Shown here: positions 11,641 to 22,571 of the stretch, piece by piece
Numbering within the stretch: the first letter of the stretch is position 1
How the letters are laid out: the number at the start of each line of letters is the position of its first letter
Assembly (NCBI GenBank): GCA_004154925.1
Contig: QJNS01000123.1
Coordinates: 168,133-232,132, forward strand
Direction: 5' to 3'
Length of the DNA stretch: 64,000 bases
Origin: Monosporascus cannonballus
Lineage: Eukaryota > Ascomycota > Sordariomycetes > Xylariales
Program-made: the position numbers and the translations under genes
The notes under the pieces: generated by a model
What the model was told of the DNA's origin: nothing
Seen by the model: only the letters and a program-made list of their open reading frames with translations
The model's database searches: none

Positions 11641-12500
11641 AAGGGTTCCGAGACAGATTTTTTTCGTCCAATTTTGGTATTCGCGTAATTATCCTTATAA
11701 TATTTCTTATTATGCTCGCGATACTTATTAAGCTAGTTTCCTGGCTTTTCGCATTTTTTGTTAAATTTCTTATCGTAATGGTCCTTATTGGACCTTTTGT
11801 CATAGGGGGCCTGGTTTATATTTAAGCTAAATCATATTAATAGATTTACTTTCGTCCCTTTAATTTTTTGGATTATTTCTTAGGTATAAATTTTTAATTA
11901 TCTTAACGAAATTTTTTAAATACTTTATATCATAATATCTTATACCTTATTTTATTACAATTATAACATTTAGTTTAGTTTTAATCCTTTTTATACGTAA
12001 CCTTTAATTCTATAAGTCCTGGTTTTATATCGTAAAAAGTATTATTACGTCGAAAAGCGCTAATTTTAGCCATATATCGGGATTTGTTATTATTTTTTCC
12101 TTTAGTACCTTTGATACGCTATATATATTATTATTCGTTAATCTTAATTATTATACTAATATAATCCGACAAATAATTAAGCCGATCGAATTTAAAAAGG
12201 TTTTTTTTGCATTTTTTTAAGCCGTCGAAAAACTTAACTATTAATACTTTTTATTTCCAGTTTAACTTAACGGTTAATTAAACCAATATATTACCGTAAT
12301 TAGATATTAATTCTTCTTATTACAACTATTCAATTTGCATTTCGGCTTTTATTTTTTCATTCAGTATTCCGAAAACATTCGTTAATATTTGTTCGAATTA
12401 TTCGTAATCGCTGTAAATTCGCATTACCTTTACGTTTCGTTTTTCGATTAGCAAAGTAATATTTTTATAGCAAGTTCGAACTAAGTAACCGCGTTTTCGG
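11641..12500 (-). pseudogene. Element B gag 3' portion (relic)
   Basis: Minus-strand 11,942-11,971 reads KCYNCNKIRYK, a Gag CCHC knuckle in which the Gly-His pair reads Arg-Tyr and the last Cys is lost. Upstream is a basic, Lys/Asn-rich stretch (RYMAKISAFRRNNTFYDIKPG). The N-terminal limit of Gag cannot be set because the frame is heavily broken. Confidence 0.55.
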
Positions 12501-13200
12501 TAAGTTATCCGATTACGAATTTAACTTGTATAATAAGCGTAATAAATCGAATAAGAAAATACCCAAAGTATATTCGACATTAAGTTAAAAATAATTATAA
12601 CTTAATCGAGGTTTCGTCGAAAAATTCTGGCTTAGAAAACTTAATAACCTTTTTTAATTTCTTGGTAAAATTTAACTAAATAACTTGGCTTATTCGAAAA
12701 GGCTTTCCGATTTCGAAAGCCTTTCTTTTTTTCTTAAGTTGTTTATAGGTTGCTTAAAGGGATATTATAAGGTCATTATTATTTCTTTTAAGCTAAAGAA
12801 TGCGTTCGTTTATAATATCCAAATATCGAATAAATTTTTCGCGAAAAAAACGAAATTTTTTCTTTTCCTTCTCGAATTCCATTTTAATGTTCGAGTAGTT
12901 AAGGATTTAGTAAATGGGCTGTTCGAGCTGTTTGCTAGTAAATATAATGTTAATCGATATTGCTTAGAATTTGACGGTATTACTAAATAAAAGCTTATAA
13001 CGTATAACAAATTAAAAAAATTTAACCAACTATTAAATCTTAATCGTACGGATTTATGTTAGCAGAAATGCCGTAAGAATTTAAGTAATGAATATAATAA
13101 CGTATTACGTTTCGTAATATTAAAGTTATCTTAAGTAACGAATTGTTATTATAAATTAAAATTATTTATATTATGGAAATAATAAACGTATATATCCTTT
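12501..13200. other. AT-rich DNA with an unassigned open frame
   Basis: This contains a 101-codon plus-strand frame (12,685-12,990) and an overlapping minus frame (12,810-13,010). Neither has a recognisable motif. By position it may be the 5' part of element B in antisense. No support for a functional gene. Confidence 0.3.
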
Positions 13201-13214
13201 TTTTCTTTTGGCTT

Positions 13215-13380
13215 AATTATTTCTGATGACGCAGCCGGTAGTAATTATATTTACTTGAAATCATCTTTGATTACCGATAATCACTGGCTTGGTAGTGATT
13301 ACCGTTACGTAACCCGAGGGGTGGCCTATATGATCCCTGTTTAACCGTTTCTTAAGGCCGGAGCTTGTTGAGTCGTAACA
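13215..13380 (-). repeat. LTR-like fragment preserved as a less AT-rich island
   Basis: The right edge reads GAGTCGTAACA (13,370-13,380); on the minus strand it starts TGTTACGACTC, an LTR-like TG terminus. The island keeps CpG- and GC-containing stretches (CCGAGGGGTGGCC) and a repeated GGTAGTRATTA motif while its surroundings are extremely AT-rich. It does not match the LTRs at 246-390 or 916-1336. The left end and any target duplication are unresolved. Confidence 0.35.
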
Positions 13381-14150
13381 TTTTTCTACTGTTTTATAAA
13401 ATATTATAAATAATACCATAATAATATTTATAATAAACTTTTAAAATATTTTTTTATAAATTAAATATTGGAATGAAAGTCTATTTTTAAATTATTTCTA
13501 AATTATTAACTTTATATATTTTGAATTAATATAATAACTGTATTTTTTAGACGAAAAAATTGACGAAAATAATTTTAATAATATAAATTTAATATCTATA
13601 AAAGTAGTTTTATTACTATTAAAAGAAACATTAATATATATAATAATATTGCAGTAATTTAAAATATTTTATACTATAAAACATTATATTATTAAATATT
13701 AAACCTTTTATTATTTTATAATTATAATTACAGATATTTTTAAAAAGGTTATATGCTTTTATATATATAAACCGATAATAAGTTTTTAAAAAATTAATGT
13801 AAAAATGTTTAATACGTTAAATAATAATTATACGTTTAATTATATAATTCTATAATATTTTTAAATACAATTTAAAATAATATCGAAATTTTAAACTAAT
13901 TAATTTAAATTAAATATAAATATAATTATATATAGTAATTTAAAAAATTTATATTTTAAATTACGCTAAATTTTACGTCTTAAATAACTTTTTTTTAAAA
14001 ATATATTGTTTTTATTATAAAGTATGGTAACTCGAAAATTAAAGTTTAATACTCGTTATAAACGAAAATTAGGTTATACGCAGCTAAAAGCCGTAAATAG
14101 ATGTAACTTATTGCAAAGCTAGGCTTTGTATGTCTAGAAGCTTTGATTAG
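13381..14150. other. Extremely AT-rich spacer at the edge of the repeat block
   Basis: There is no open frame of note. Runs of A and T dominate with almost no CpG. Composition changes abruptly to balanced at about 14,100-14,200. Confidence 0.7.
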
Positions 14151-17100
14151 CTTTTAACGAATTTCGAGGGTTAATACGGTATTATCAATCAGCATATTGA
14201 TGGAACGTGATTGGTCTGGCTGATGCTGAACGACCCGAACGACTCGAACGGTTGGCTGATGCTGATACTGATGCCCCACAAGTGCGTGTTGCTGAAGTTA
14301 ACTGAACACCATCTTAGCGTGAACTACAGGGTGTTTAGCGCCCAGCTTGGGACTGTTAAACCGTTGGCAGACTACCTCATCGAGATCAGGTTTCGATTTT
14401 GGAGGCATGGCTGCGCCTGCGACGCAATCGAAAATAGGGCCTTCGATCAAGAAGTAACATCAAATTCCTAATATATCAACTAAATATGTTTTCAAAAGAT
14501 TTATAAAAATAACCCAAAAAATTTTTTTTAAAAAAATGTCCCGCAATTAGGAGCAGGGAACTACCTCAGTAGGTAGACTGGCGTTGTAGGTGTATCATTA
14601 GCAAACGCGTCCCCTTGTGTTGGCGGACTTTTGACGGCTACGAGCCTTGCGAGCCACTGAACCGCAGCCATAGAAAGGACATAGTTGAAGCTCGCGTACG
14701 ACAATAGATGCGAACATGGCGATCCCAATTATTATTGCACTACCCAACCTATTGTGCAACATACCTCTACTGCAGCTTTCCAATACTTTGCAATAGGAAG
14801 CGAGCAGCTCAGATAAGCTTTCGCATCACAACAGCGCTAAGCACATATTGACCCCAGTTCACGATCGCCGGTGTGGGCCATCGTTCTACGAATTAGGCTA
14901 ACTCAGGAAATCTAAGGACTGAGGTATGGATTATACCTCAAACAGCTTATACACTTAAGAATCGCAGTGCCAATTATAGAACAACTTGAGTAATATAGCG
15001 CTATGTCCGATGGAAGGCTAATAGCACAATATAAATATTCTTATGGAGGTCGGGCGGAAAGTAACCACACATCATTAATCCCGTCTACAATCCGAATTAA
15101 TATTTGATGAACTGTTATGTTAATTATGGCGCCTTCTATGAATAATAACTTCCACGATCCTATTCATCAAGGGATTTGCTCTTTCTGCCATGCCCCACCT
15201 AACACCTGCCAGCTATAGGTTCTAGACTATCAGCGCCCCGATTTAGCAACTGAGGTGTTTTATTAGACTAACTATACCAATGTACCCGAAGATTTTGTAA
15301 ATGCGTTTTATAGTTACGACGACGATATAGCTTTACCGTACATCTTAATGAAACGCATTGAATCTTAACCGTAACGAATAATGCGGTCGATCGGGATGGT
15401 TATCGATTGAAACCGGAAATTCATTGAGGGTAGGATTAGGGCAGAGGTATAGCAGGTGTTGAGCGGCCGCATTTGGTAGGGCACGGCAGAAATAGCAAAT
15501 CTCCTAATAATAGGCGCTAAATATACCTCTTAAGAACGGTTACCTTAGGAACCCCACCCACTAATTAAAGGTCTACTATACATTACTGTGCCTTAATGTT
15601 ATGGCTGCACCACGCCATTACGCCACCAGGGCAAAAGATCAGTGGAATGATCGCAATTGTGGCAATCATCCTGGTGCTTACAGCTGCATATATACTGGAG
15701 CTGCTACGGTGGACCAGGCCGTAACACTTAAGGTATATTATAGGTCCAGATAGATGTACGGGCACTTTTGCGCCCGACCTACGTACGAAGCTGTCCTTTG
15801 GGCATTACCTCTAGTGTACCACTCTATAAAATAAGAAAGGCTCCCTGCATGCGGGTGATGAGACTATAATTGATTAGTTGATATCTTGGGCAGATCAGCA
15901 CGACCCAGGACTAGTTTTGGTCTCCTATGTCCTGGTTGGACGGACATAGATTGGGCATCAATCGCATAGGAACATATAAAATGCCGTGGCCCCTCGTTGT
16001 CCAGGAACTCGGGCAGCATTCCCCCCCTGTTGCTATTCAATGAAAGTATCATATTATTCAACGTCATGAGCACCCTATGTAGGACGTTATTCTATGCTCT
16101 TAAGGATTGATCTTGCTTAGGCTTCCGTATCTCCCCCGCACCAGTGGCCGACTGTCTGCTTCTTTAAGTTGTCCTTCTTAGAGTTGGCCTATTCCTGGCC
16201 GCGAAACCACTAAAATCAAGAGTTCAATAGTATCTTGTCGGTATTATCGGTTCTTTTTGAATATCTCCTCTGTTCGCCTATACGTACGGCCCCTGAACCG
16301 CAGTAGGGGCTTGACCTGCTTCCTGATACGCCAAGACCTCGAACAGCCTTTTGTAAGGCAAGTGGAAGATGAGGTTGTCGGTTATGCCTTCGAGTTCGAG
16401 TTATGGGAGTCAGGGAAATTGCCTCGAAGCTGCCGCTAATACACTAACTCAAATTTAAGGCCGGTTATATGAGGGATCGAGCTTTCTTGGGAGACATCAC
16501 ATACCCGCAGCCGCCTATTACAACTACGATAAATTTCCACGTCACAACACATAAAAGAAAATCCCACTCCCATTCTAGATTATCCATATAGGTCGGCGTA
16601 TGCAATACCGGTTTAGGGTCGACTGTTCACCATTCGTATCGTTGGGTCCTAGAAGTGGGCGTTATAGAGACAGAGATGCAGAAGCCGCTGCATGAGACTA
16701 TGGAGTATGAAGCACTATCGTACCGCAGATGATGTGATAGAGCCGGCGACCACATACGAAGGGTGTTCAAGTCACAATGGAAATAGGCAAGAGGAGATGG
16801 GAGGCAACGCAGCAACCCGAACTCTGGAAGATCAAAAATACAGCTTCATAGCTATGGTAGTATTACTAATCTATTTCCAATATCTCACGCGTTACATCGG
16901 CACTATCTTGCGGTCAGCCGTTTGCTTGGCACGGGATCAGTAGCCTTGCGAGAAATCTGATTGTCGAAGGACTTCACTCACCGATAACCAAGAACTACTC
17001 GAACTCAATGGGATTGGTGTGCAAATCCCCACCGAATTTAATAGCAGAGACAGGAATTGGACGCATTATCGCTTCCTGACCAAGCAAACGTGGAGAACCA

Positions 17101-17570
17101 ACCATGTCTCCGTCGAGTTCTAGGAAAGACAGGGTAAGGAATGAGGGGCTTCGACCACAGCCCAGGAGTCGCAATGCTTGTTCCGATCTTGGAGACTGTA
17201 AGGGATTCCACCACTCCAAGATCCTTCCCATGCCTTTCCTTAATCGATCAAGCTAAACATTTTTATTAGCGAGCCGCTCACAGCGACTGTCCCGGTCTCC
17301 TGCGCGTGGTCTGAACCAACGCGGACAAGAATCTCACGACTATGAACATCTCATTGTACATGGAGGTAAAGGGACGGTAATAGGGTCAAATCATATACAC
17401 CGTAGGTTACTCTTGTAATACACAAGGATCGTCAGTGATTACTGATCGAATCATTATCTAGACCATTATGGTAATGAGGCTCAACGACACCGTACATATC
17501 ATCAGTCCTCATCAGAAGCCCAGTATTGTGCTTCTGGGGTTTACCCACCGACATTCCCGCACCAATTTCC
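14151..17570. other. Gene-free accessory stretch, normal base composition
   Basis: Only short random-looking open frames (up to 86 codons) occur on either strand. None has a family motif, plausible splice chain or codon bias like the genes beyond 24 kb. No tRNA or repeat was recognised. Confidence 0.5.
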
Positions 17571-17577
17571 ATCCGTG

Positions 17578-17967
17578 ATGGCCGGAGCCTCGGGGTCCAT
17601 AGGTAGTCACGCCTCAGAAATCATCTGGGTTATATCACCGGGCTTCCGGGTGGTCCAAGGGAACGTTGTACCGCTACCTCCGGAGGGTACTATTTCGGAT
17701 GTCGTGTTTAAATTTCTGGCACCGCAACTTCGAAGCACCCAGGTCTCGGTCCCTGAACCTGGTGCTACCCCGGCCCATCATTCTCAAACCCCTTCTACCA
17801 CGAAGACACGCCCTCCCTCTTCCACACGTCAAAACCCATCCCTAGGGAAACCTAGACGGATTGGGAAATCTAAGAAAAGAGAGGTGCGAAAGAAGAAAGG
17901 GGAGAGTAGCGATAAGAAGAAAGGCGAGAGTGGCGATACGAAGGCAGGCTGCGAGCAACAGACTTGA
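17578..17967 (+). CDS. Possible hypothetical protein with Lys/Ser/Glu-rich tail
   Basis: An ATG at 17,578 opens about 129 codons. The first 60 residues are mixed hydrophobic (ISPGFRVVQGNVVPLPPEG), the middle is Pro/Thr/Ser-rich, and the end is very basic with a short repeat (KKKGESSD / KKKGESGD). No family was recognised. A second open frame overlaps downstream (17,861-18,211), so this may be an exon of a larger or broken gene. Weak evidence. Confidence 0.2.
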   Translation: MAGASGSIGSHASEIIWVISPGFRVVQGNVVPLPPEGTISDVVFKFLAPQLRSTQVSVPEPGATPAHHSQTPSTTKTRPPSSTRQNPSLGKPRRIGKSKKREVRKKKGESSDKKKGESGDTKAGCEQQT

Positions 17968-18303
17968 ATTAGATGGTTTCTTCTCGATTTGTCTCCTAAT
18001 GGTGTTCTATGGAATTCTGGGACAATGTATTTCCAGCTCTGTTTCTTTCCAATTGCCCGGCTATCGGGATGTAGGACCATATGACCTCTTCATTACCCTC
18101 CAGTTAATAGAAGGAGAGCGTGGAACTCTGGATGTGCAGGTACTTCGTCGTTTAGGTGGATGCATTGTAGATCCTTCAATTCCTGATTCGCGACTTTTGC
18201 ACCGGGCTTGATATTGAATGGGATGAGCAGTGCTGGAGACCCCTGCTTCACCGGTACCATAGTTTCGCTAATAAAGTGTATCGCGGTGATCCGAATGTCC
18301 CTA

Positions 18304-18854
18304 TCATCCTAAGGTGTATCCACTGTCAGATATATTCACGTTAGGAGGTAAGGGGACAACCCTTACCTTGAATTGATCGGGGACATAATCAAGAAGGCTC
18401 TTGCCGACATCCACCAGTGATGTATCGGAGCAAATCTCAAGATCTCCAAGCCGCTGGTAAGTTCTTGAGGGTAGCTCCTCCTCCAGCCTCGAAATGGCCT
18501 TCCGGGCCTTCTGCGGCAGATCGCGAAACTCGGGGGTCGTCATCTCAATGATACCAAGGCTCTGGGGGCTGGCCGGAAGATGACAATGAAATCTAACAAC
18601 AACCTGGGAATGACCTTGATGCCTAATCCAGAAAACCTGGGAGGGGTACCTTATGTTGCATCAGCCATCGACATTACATAAGCACATGTAAGAAGAGCAT
18701 GACAAAATACGGGATAGAGATAAGGCAACCAACCACGCACCTTCACAACGGGAAACATCGGACGATGGCCATTCTTGGAAAAACGAGGCCGCCAATCAAG
18801 CCCTCTACGATGCTTCCACCTCGGTTCGAAACCGCTGCTCGAAGAGACACTCAT
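18304..18854 (-). CDS. Hypothetical two-exon protein (137 aa), divergent to the HET-s-like gene
   Basis: Exon 1 runs from the ATG at 18,854 to 18,741 (38 codons) and ends AAG before a GTGCGT donor. Exon 2 runs 18,603-18,304 after a TTCCCAG acceptor. Both junctions are phase 0, leaving a 137-nt intron. Exon 2 carries a charged helix-like segment (KARKAISRLEEELPSRTYQR), then DLEICSDTSLVDVGKSLLDY and a C-terminal VRVVPLPPN. No known domain was recognised. The gene starts 254 bp from, and points away from, the HET-s-like gene at 19,109, so the two could share a promoter region. The model rests on splice phase only. Confidence 0.35.
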
Positions 18855-19108
18855 GCGGGCTAGAGTAAGATTTAGGCCTCAATACCACGGTCACCGACGC
18901 AAGGCAGTATTGCCTGCTGTTAGGCGGAGGTGCAGGCACAGCCGCAATCACCAGGCTGAGGAGACAGGATCTTCCGCGATGATATATGTATCACTCCCTT
19001 GGCTGCCTACAAGCTGCGGTGCTAAATTTATCACACTCGTAGCATAGGGATGTGATGATTCACACCAGGTAAGCTGGAGCTGACAGTCAACCAGGCGGCC
19101 TCCCTCAA

Positions 19109-20128
19109 ATGGAAGGATTTGCCGCCGCTGCGGCAGCCATCCAGTTGGCACAATGCGGAATAGAAATAGCTGCGTTTCTCACGGGTATACGGCGGAAAGC
19201 CCTGGAGGCGCCGGCCAGGTTTGCACAGTATCATCGCCAGGTTGACCAGGTCGTCATAACCGCCAAGCGAATCGAGCAGAATCCCACCCTCCAGATCCCA
19301 GAGGTTCATTTCTACATATCCGAAACACTCCGAGAAGTCCGACGCGTTCAGCATACCATCGAGAAGTTCTCCAACTCGTCACATAAGCGCCGATACTGGA
19401 AGGCCATCACCGGCAACTCCGAACGCAAGGTCATTGAGAGTTTGGAGCGCGCCCATCGTACGATGTCCAAACTCTGTCTCTTCGTCGAGGTCGTAAGCAC
19501 AGAACGGTTGAACAACTTGCAAGGCGACGTCGACTATCTCGTTAGTCAAGCTACCGAGCGCTCATCCTGTGCTGGTGCCGTAGTTGTAAGATAATCAAAA
19601 CCGTGTGATGGCTAAACTGACCTAGCGCCCATCAGCCATACCGAAAGCCACCCGAGAAACGCCGCAAACGAAAGGCAAAAGCCAGGTCCACCGCCAAGAA
19701 CGCATTGAGGCGGCAAACTTCATCAAACCGGATGTCGAACACCGCAGATACCCGGGTTAGGCTAGAGAGTAAGTTGGCCCCCGAGCCAAACCCATACACG
19801 TCTAATATCATACAAAGCCGGTTCCCACGTCGTTCGCGGAGGCACATTCATCGATTGCGAGTGGACTACCCTGGGCAACACCTCGAGCGCTACCACCCCT
19901 GATACTCCCGATGCTCCTTGTATGGAGGGTCATATCTACGAAGACCTCAAATTTGAGAGACCTATCGGTCTACATATCGGAAATACTGGGCCAGGCTTGC
20001 AAGGGCATGAAATCATAAATCCGGATGTCCGAGACGGCAAGGGTGTTGTTATTGGCGATTACAGCGACCTCGGTGTAAAAGGGGAGAGTTTCGAGAAGAT
20101 ATTAAACCTGGTTGTTCACAGAAATTGA
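19109..20128 (+). CDS. HET-s-like cell-death effector candidate: helical N-terminal domain plus three amyloid-motif-like repeats
   Basis: Three exons (19,109-19,585; 19,636-19,768; 19,818-20,128) join in phase through GTAAGA...CATCAG and GTAAGT...CAAAG introns of 50 and 49 nt, giving 306 aa. HET-s of Podospora is 289 aa. Residues 1-150 are an alpha-helical domain starting MEGFAAAAAAIQLAQCGIEI, of the kind at the N-terminus of fungal STAND/NLR proteins and HeLo/SesA-type effectors. Residues 160-203 form a very basic linker (KPPEKRRKRKAKARS). Residues 204-306 hold three units with fixed spacing H-x15-[L/I]-G-[N/D]: H207...LGN224, H242...IGN259, H267...IGD284. The last two sit 25 residues apart (GHIYEDLKFERP, GHEIINPDVRDG), like HET-s-related amyloid motifs (HRAM). 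Family knowledge says such motifs template from an NLR partner and activate the N-terminal domain at the membrane; here that is inference. No NLR partner is visible in the window. Confidence 0.6.
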
Positions 20129-20686
20129 GCGATGAAAACCCTACGGAGCGTATGGGTAGTGGATATTCATGCAGGATCATTCGTTAGGGACGTTGTAGCG
20201 CTTATGTAGACGATGATAGGCGTATTCTAGAATGCTTCCAGCTCTAAACTTACAGTGCAAACCTCAAACCATGCTCGACCCCTTGTTTTCTCAGCAACCT
20301 TTCTTTTCTATATAACTGCCTTTAATCATCCCTCACTTCTCCAGCATTCATTAGACAGAGAGGTCAGTTCCCTATTCCATAACAAAAAAAAATATATAGA
20401 GCGGAGACTCACAAGGACCTGTATTACCGTCTAATTCCTATTATAGCCTAAATTTTGGACTATTCGTTGTGGCGGATAAAGTGCGAATGCGGCGACCAGG
20501 CCCCCCGTTCGGCACACCAATGCCTACAGGGATAGTGAGTTCGCTCGGCACTATCCGTTCTACCGCAACTGCCCTGCCCCCTATAGTGCCGAATAACGAA
20601 CACGACGGTAAAATATCGGGCCTTGCATCTCTAGGATCTAGAGTCTAGAAGCTCTATGGGGACTGGTCTACAGTGGTGCTATGGGA
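20129..20686. other. Spacer with a strong hairpin
   Basis: No gene was seen. 20,531-20,558 can form a hairpin with an 8-bp stem (GGATAGTG / CACTATCC). Nearby CGTTCGGCAC and GTGCCGAATAACG form a looser inverted pair. This could be another decayed small transposon, but no target duplication was found. Confidence 0.35.
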
Positions 20687-21197
20687 TTTTAGTTAAGCCG
20701 CCCTATTCGGGCAACATTTATTTTCCCAAATAATCTGACCGCTGCCAGCCAGCTACTGTGGCTCGATAAGGTGACAGGCCCCCTTATCCGGCAGCTAGGC
20801 AAAATACTTAAGGTCTAGGTACAGTTCGGTTAGGCCTATCATTTTCAGGCATTACGATTTCCGTCATAATCTTGCGACCTGGTGTATTGTCGAATTGCTA
20901 CAGGGAGGCGACGGCAGCGGCAGCAATAGCGACAGAGCGCCGGCGTTAACCATCTTTTTTAGAACCAGCCTTCCAGCCCAAAAACGGCCCCCTAATAATA
21001 GACAGTGACGAAATACGGCTGTGTTATTTCTTTGTAACGGTCATATATAATAAATGTACCGTTATAAAGTGCACACAAAATTAAACGGTTGGCATTAAAG
21101 CTTTTTAAGTAATTCTCGGGTAGGATACCAGGAACGGCCAGCTGTTAAGGTGCCTAGGAAAATAAAATATAGCCCGAATAGGGCAGCTCTTTTAGTT
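20687..21197. mobile_element. MITE-like non-autonomous DNA element, 495 bp with 8-bp TSD
   Basis: An 8-bp direct repeat TTTTAGTT (20,687-20,694 and 21,190-21,197) flanks 20,695-21,189. The inner ends are inverted repeats: left AAGCCGCCCTATTCGGGC and, on the other strand at the right end, GAGCTGCCCTATTCGGGC, with similarity going on through a TTTATTTTCC stretch. The two mismatches in the first 18 bases are transitions. An 8-bp duplication fits the hAT superfamily. No transposase frame is present, so the element would depend on a source elsewhere. Confidence 0.7.
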
Positions 21198-22571
21198 GTG
21201 GTGAAGACCCCGGAGGTCAACGTTGGTAGTACTACTTGGCGCATGTGGAGCGGACCCCACAGAGCCCCGTGATCAGCGGGCCGGTCCGGAGGTGGGCCTT
21301 AGGAATGAGTGGATCCAAATGTTGCCCCTTTATCCCCGTGCGCAACCTCAATAGAAAACCGTAAAATATTCGGTCACGCCTTCCCGAGACAGCGTCTGGA
21401 GGGAACATGTTCTAGTGTCAGAACATACACCCGCCATCTTTACTATAGACCTATTCATCTTTCCAACTCTTAATACGCATGTAGTTTCCTAACCGGGTCG
21501 GAATAGAATGAGCAGTGTCCATGAATGCCACCCATGCAAGAGATTACACGTCTGACCCGTATTTGTGCAAATACTATTTCGATTCTATTTCCTTTCATGG
21601 TATGTGTATCTACTGCAATGGTGGCGTGATGGTCCCAAAGCCTTCAAGTCTCTGTCGGGTATTAGGTGGGATATGAAGCCTCACCATCTCATCATGACTG
21701 GAGCCCAACCCAATTGAGAGAGCCAGGAAGGGTTGATAACACCTTTCGTGTAAGGCATCTTCGCCTGTGCCCTATTCCGTTCTGCCATTGCACACCCTCC
21801 ATCAAAACTCAGAACTTTCAATGCTGCATCTGCACTTCGTAATGAAGGGGCGGGAATAATTACCTTAATGTTTGTTAAAAAATAAGTCACATGAGGGTAA
21901 AATGATAATGGTCATTGCTTAGTTGAAAATGTCTCTATTACCCTTGCTCTAGTCATGGGAGAGGGAAATGGCGTTTCTTGTCTTCTGACCTCCGGTTATC
22001 TACTCGCCTTGCTTGCACAGCGATGTAGATCCGTGGTTACAAGTTTGAGGGCCTGCATGTGCAAAGGTATATGCCTGACCAAGCATATTACTAGGCTTTG
22101 TCAAACTGCACTTGACCGCGATTCACATCAGCCATGAATTATTACCAATAGCTACGTGCTCACCAGTATCCCATGACTCTCATGACGTGTCGATCCCACA
22201 ACCATTTAGGTAGACGGTGCATGTCGAGGTCGAATAAAACATGGACCCTAGACGATGATTTGGACGGAAATGACTCGCTGGCACCAAAATGTTCCAAAGG
22301 CCTTGGGTCTGACACACCACACATGCCACCCTTTTTAATACAGCGGTTGGTTATGGACTTGAGAACTTATCTAGGGGTGTGGCCATCTTCGACACCTAGG
22401 AGTGCTGACTGAACATTTTGTGATACCTTCAAAGGAAACTTGATTTCCCCCAATAAAGCGCAAACACATATCAGGCAACATTGACACTACCTAAACTTTC
22501 TTATACCCCGCAAGTCGAGTTCCCCGGCCAGTCCGAGCCCAGCCCTTTTCTAGGATAACGAGCATAAGGCC
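21198..22571. other. Spacer without a recognisable gene
   Basis: Short open frames only (up to 79 codons), none with motifs or a splice chain. Nothing else was recognised. Confidence 0.45.

Larger units (their letters stand above)
246..12100 (-). mobile_element. Outer Ty3/gypsy LTR retrotransposon B, RIP-degraded, interrupted by element A
   Basis: The order on the minus strand is Gag zinc knuckle (near 11,942-11,971), reverse transcriptase (YFDD at 9746-9757), RNase H (near 9,200-9,340), integrase core (8,184-8,480), then after the 7.3-kb insertion of element A the rest of integrase (391-910) and the 3' LTR (246-390). This is the Ty3/gypsy order, with integrase after RT/RNase H. Stop codons are common and are explained by CAA-to-TAA and TGG-to-TAG transitions typical of RIP. 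No chromodomain is visible between the integrase C-terminus and the LTR, unlike element A. The right end and 5' LTR are not identified; the end given here lies just past the zinc knuckle and is a minimum. Confidence 0.75.

Noticed and set aside
12685..12990. 101-codon plus-strand ORF in the AT-rich block
   Set aside because: No recognisable motif, biased composition, and an overlapping minus frame is equally plausible. Kept only as an unassigned stretch.
122..13380. TGTTACGAC at 122 and GTCGTAACA at 13,380 as the outer ends of one large element
   Set aside because: The flanking five bases differ (ATTAA vs TTTTT) and the sequences just inside do not match as LTRs. A better left LTR for element B exists at 246-390.
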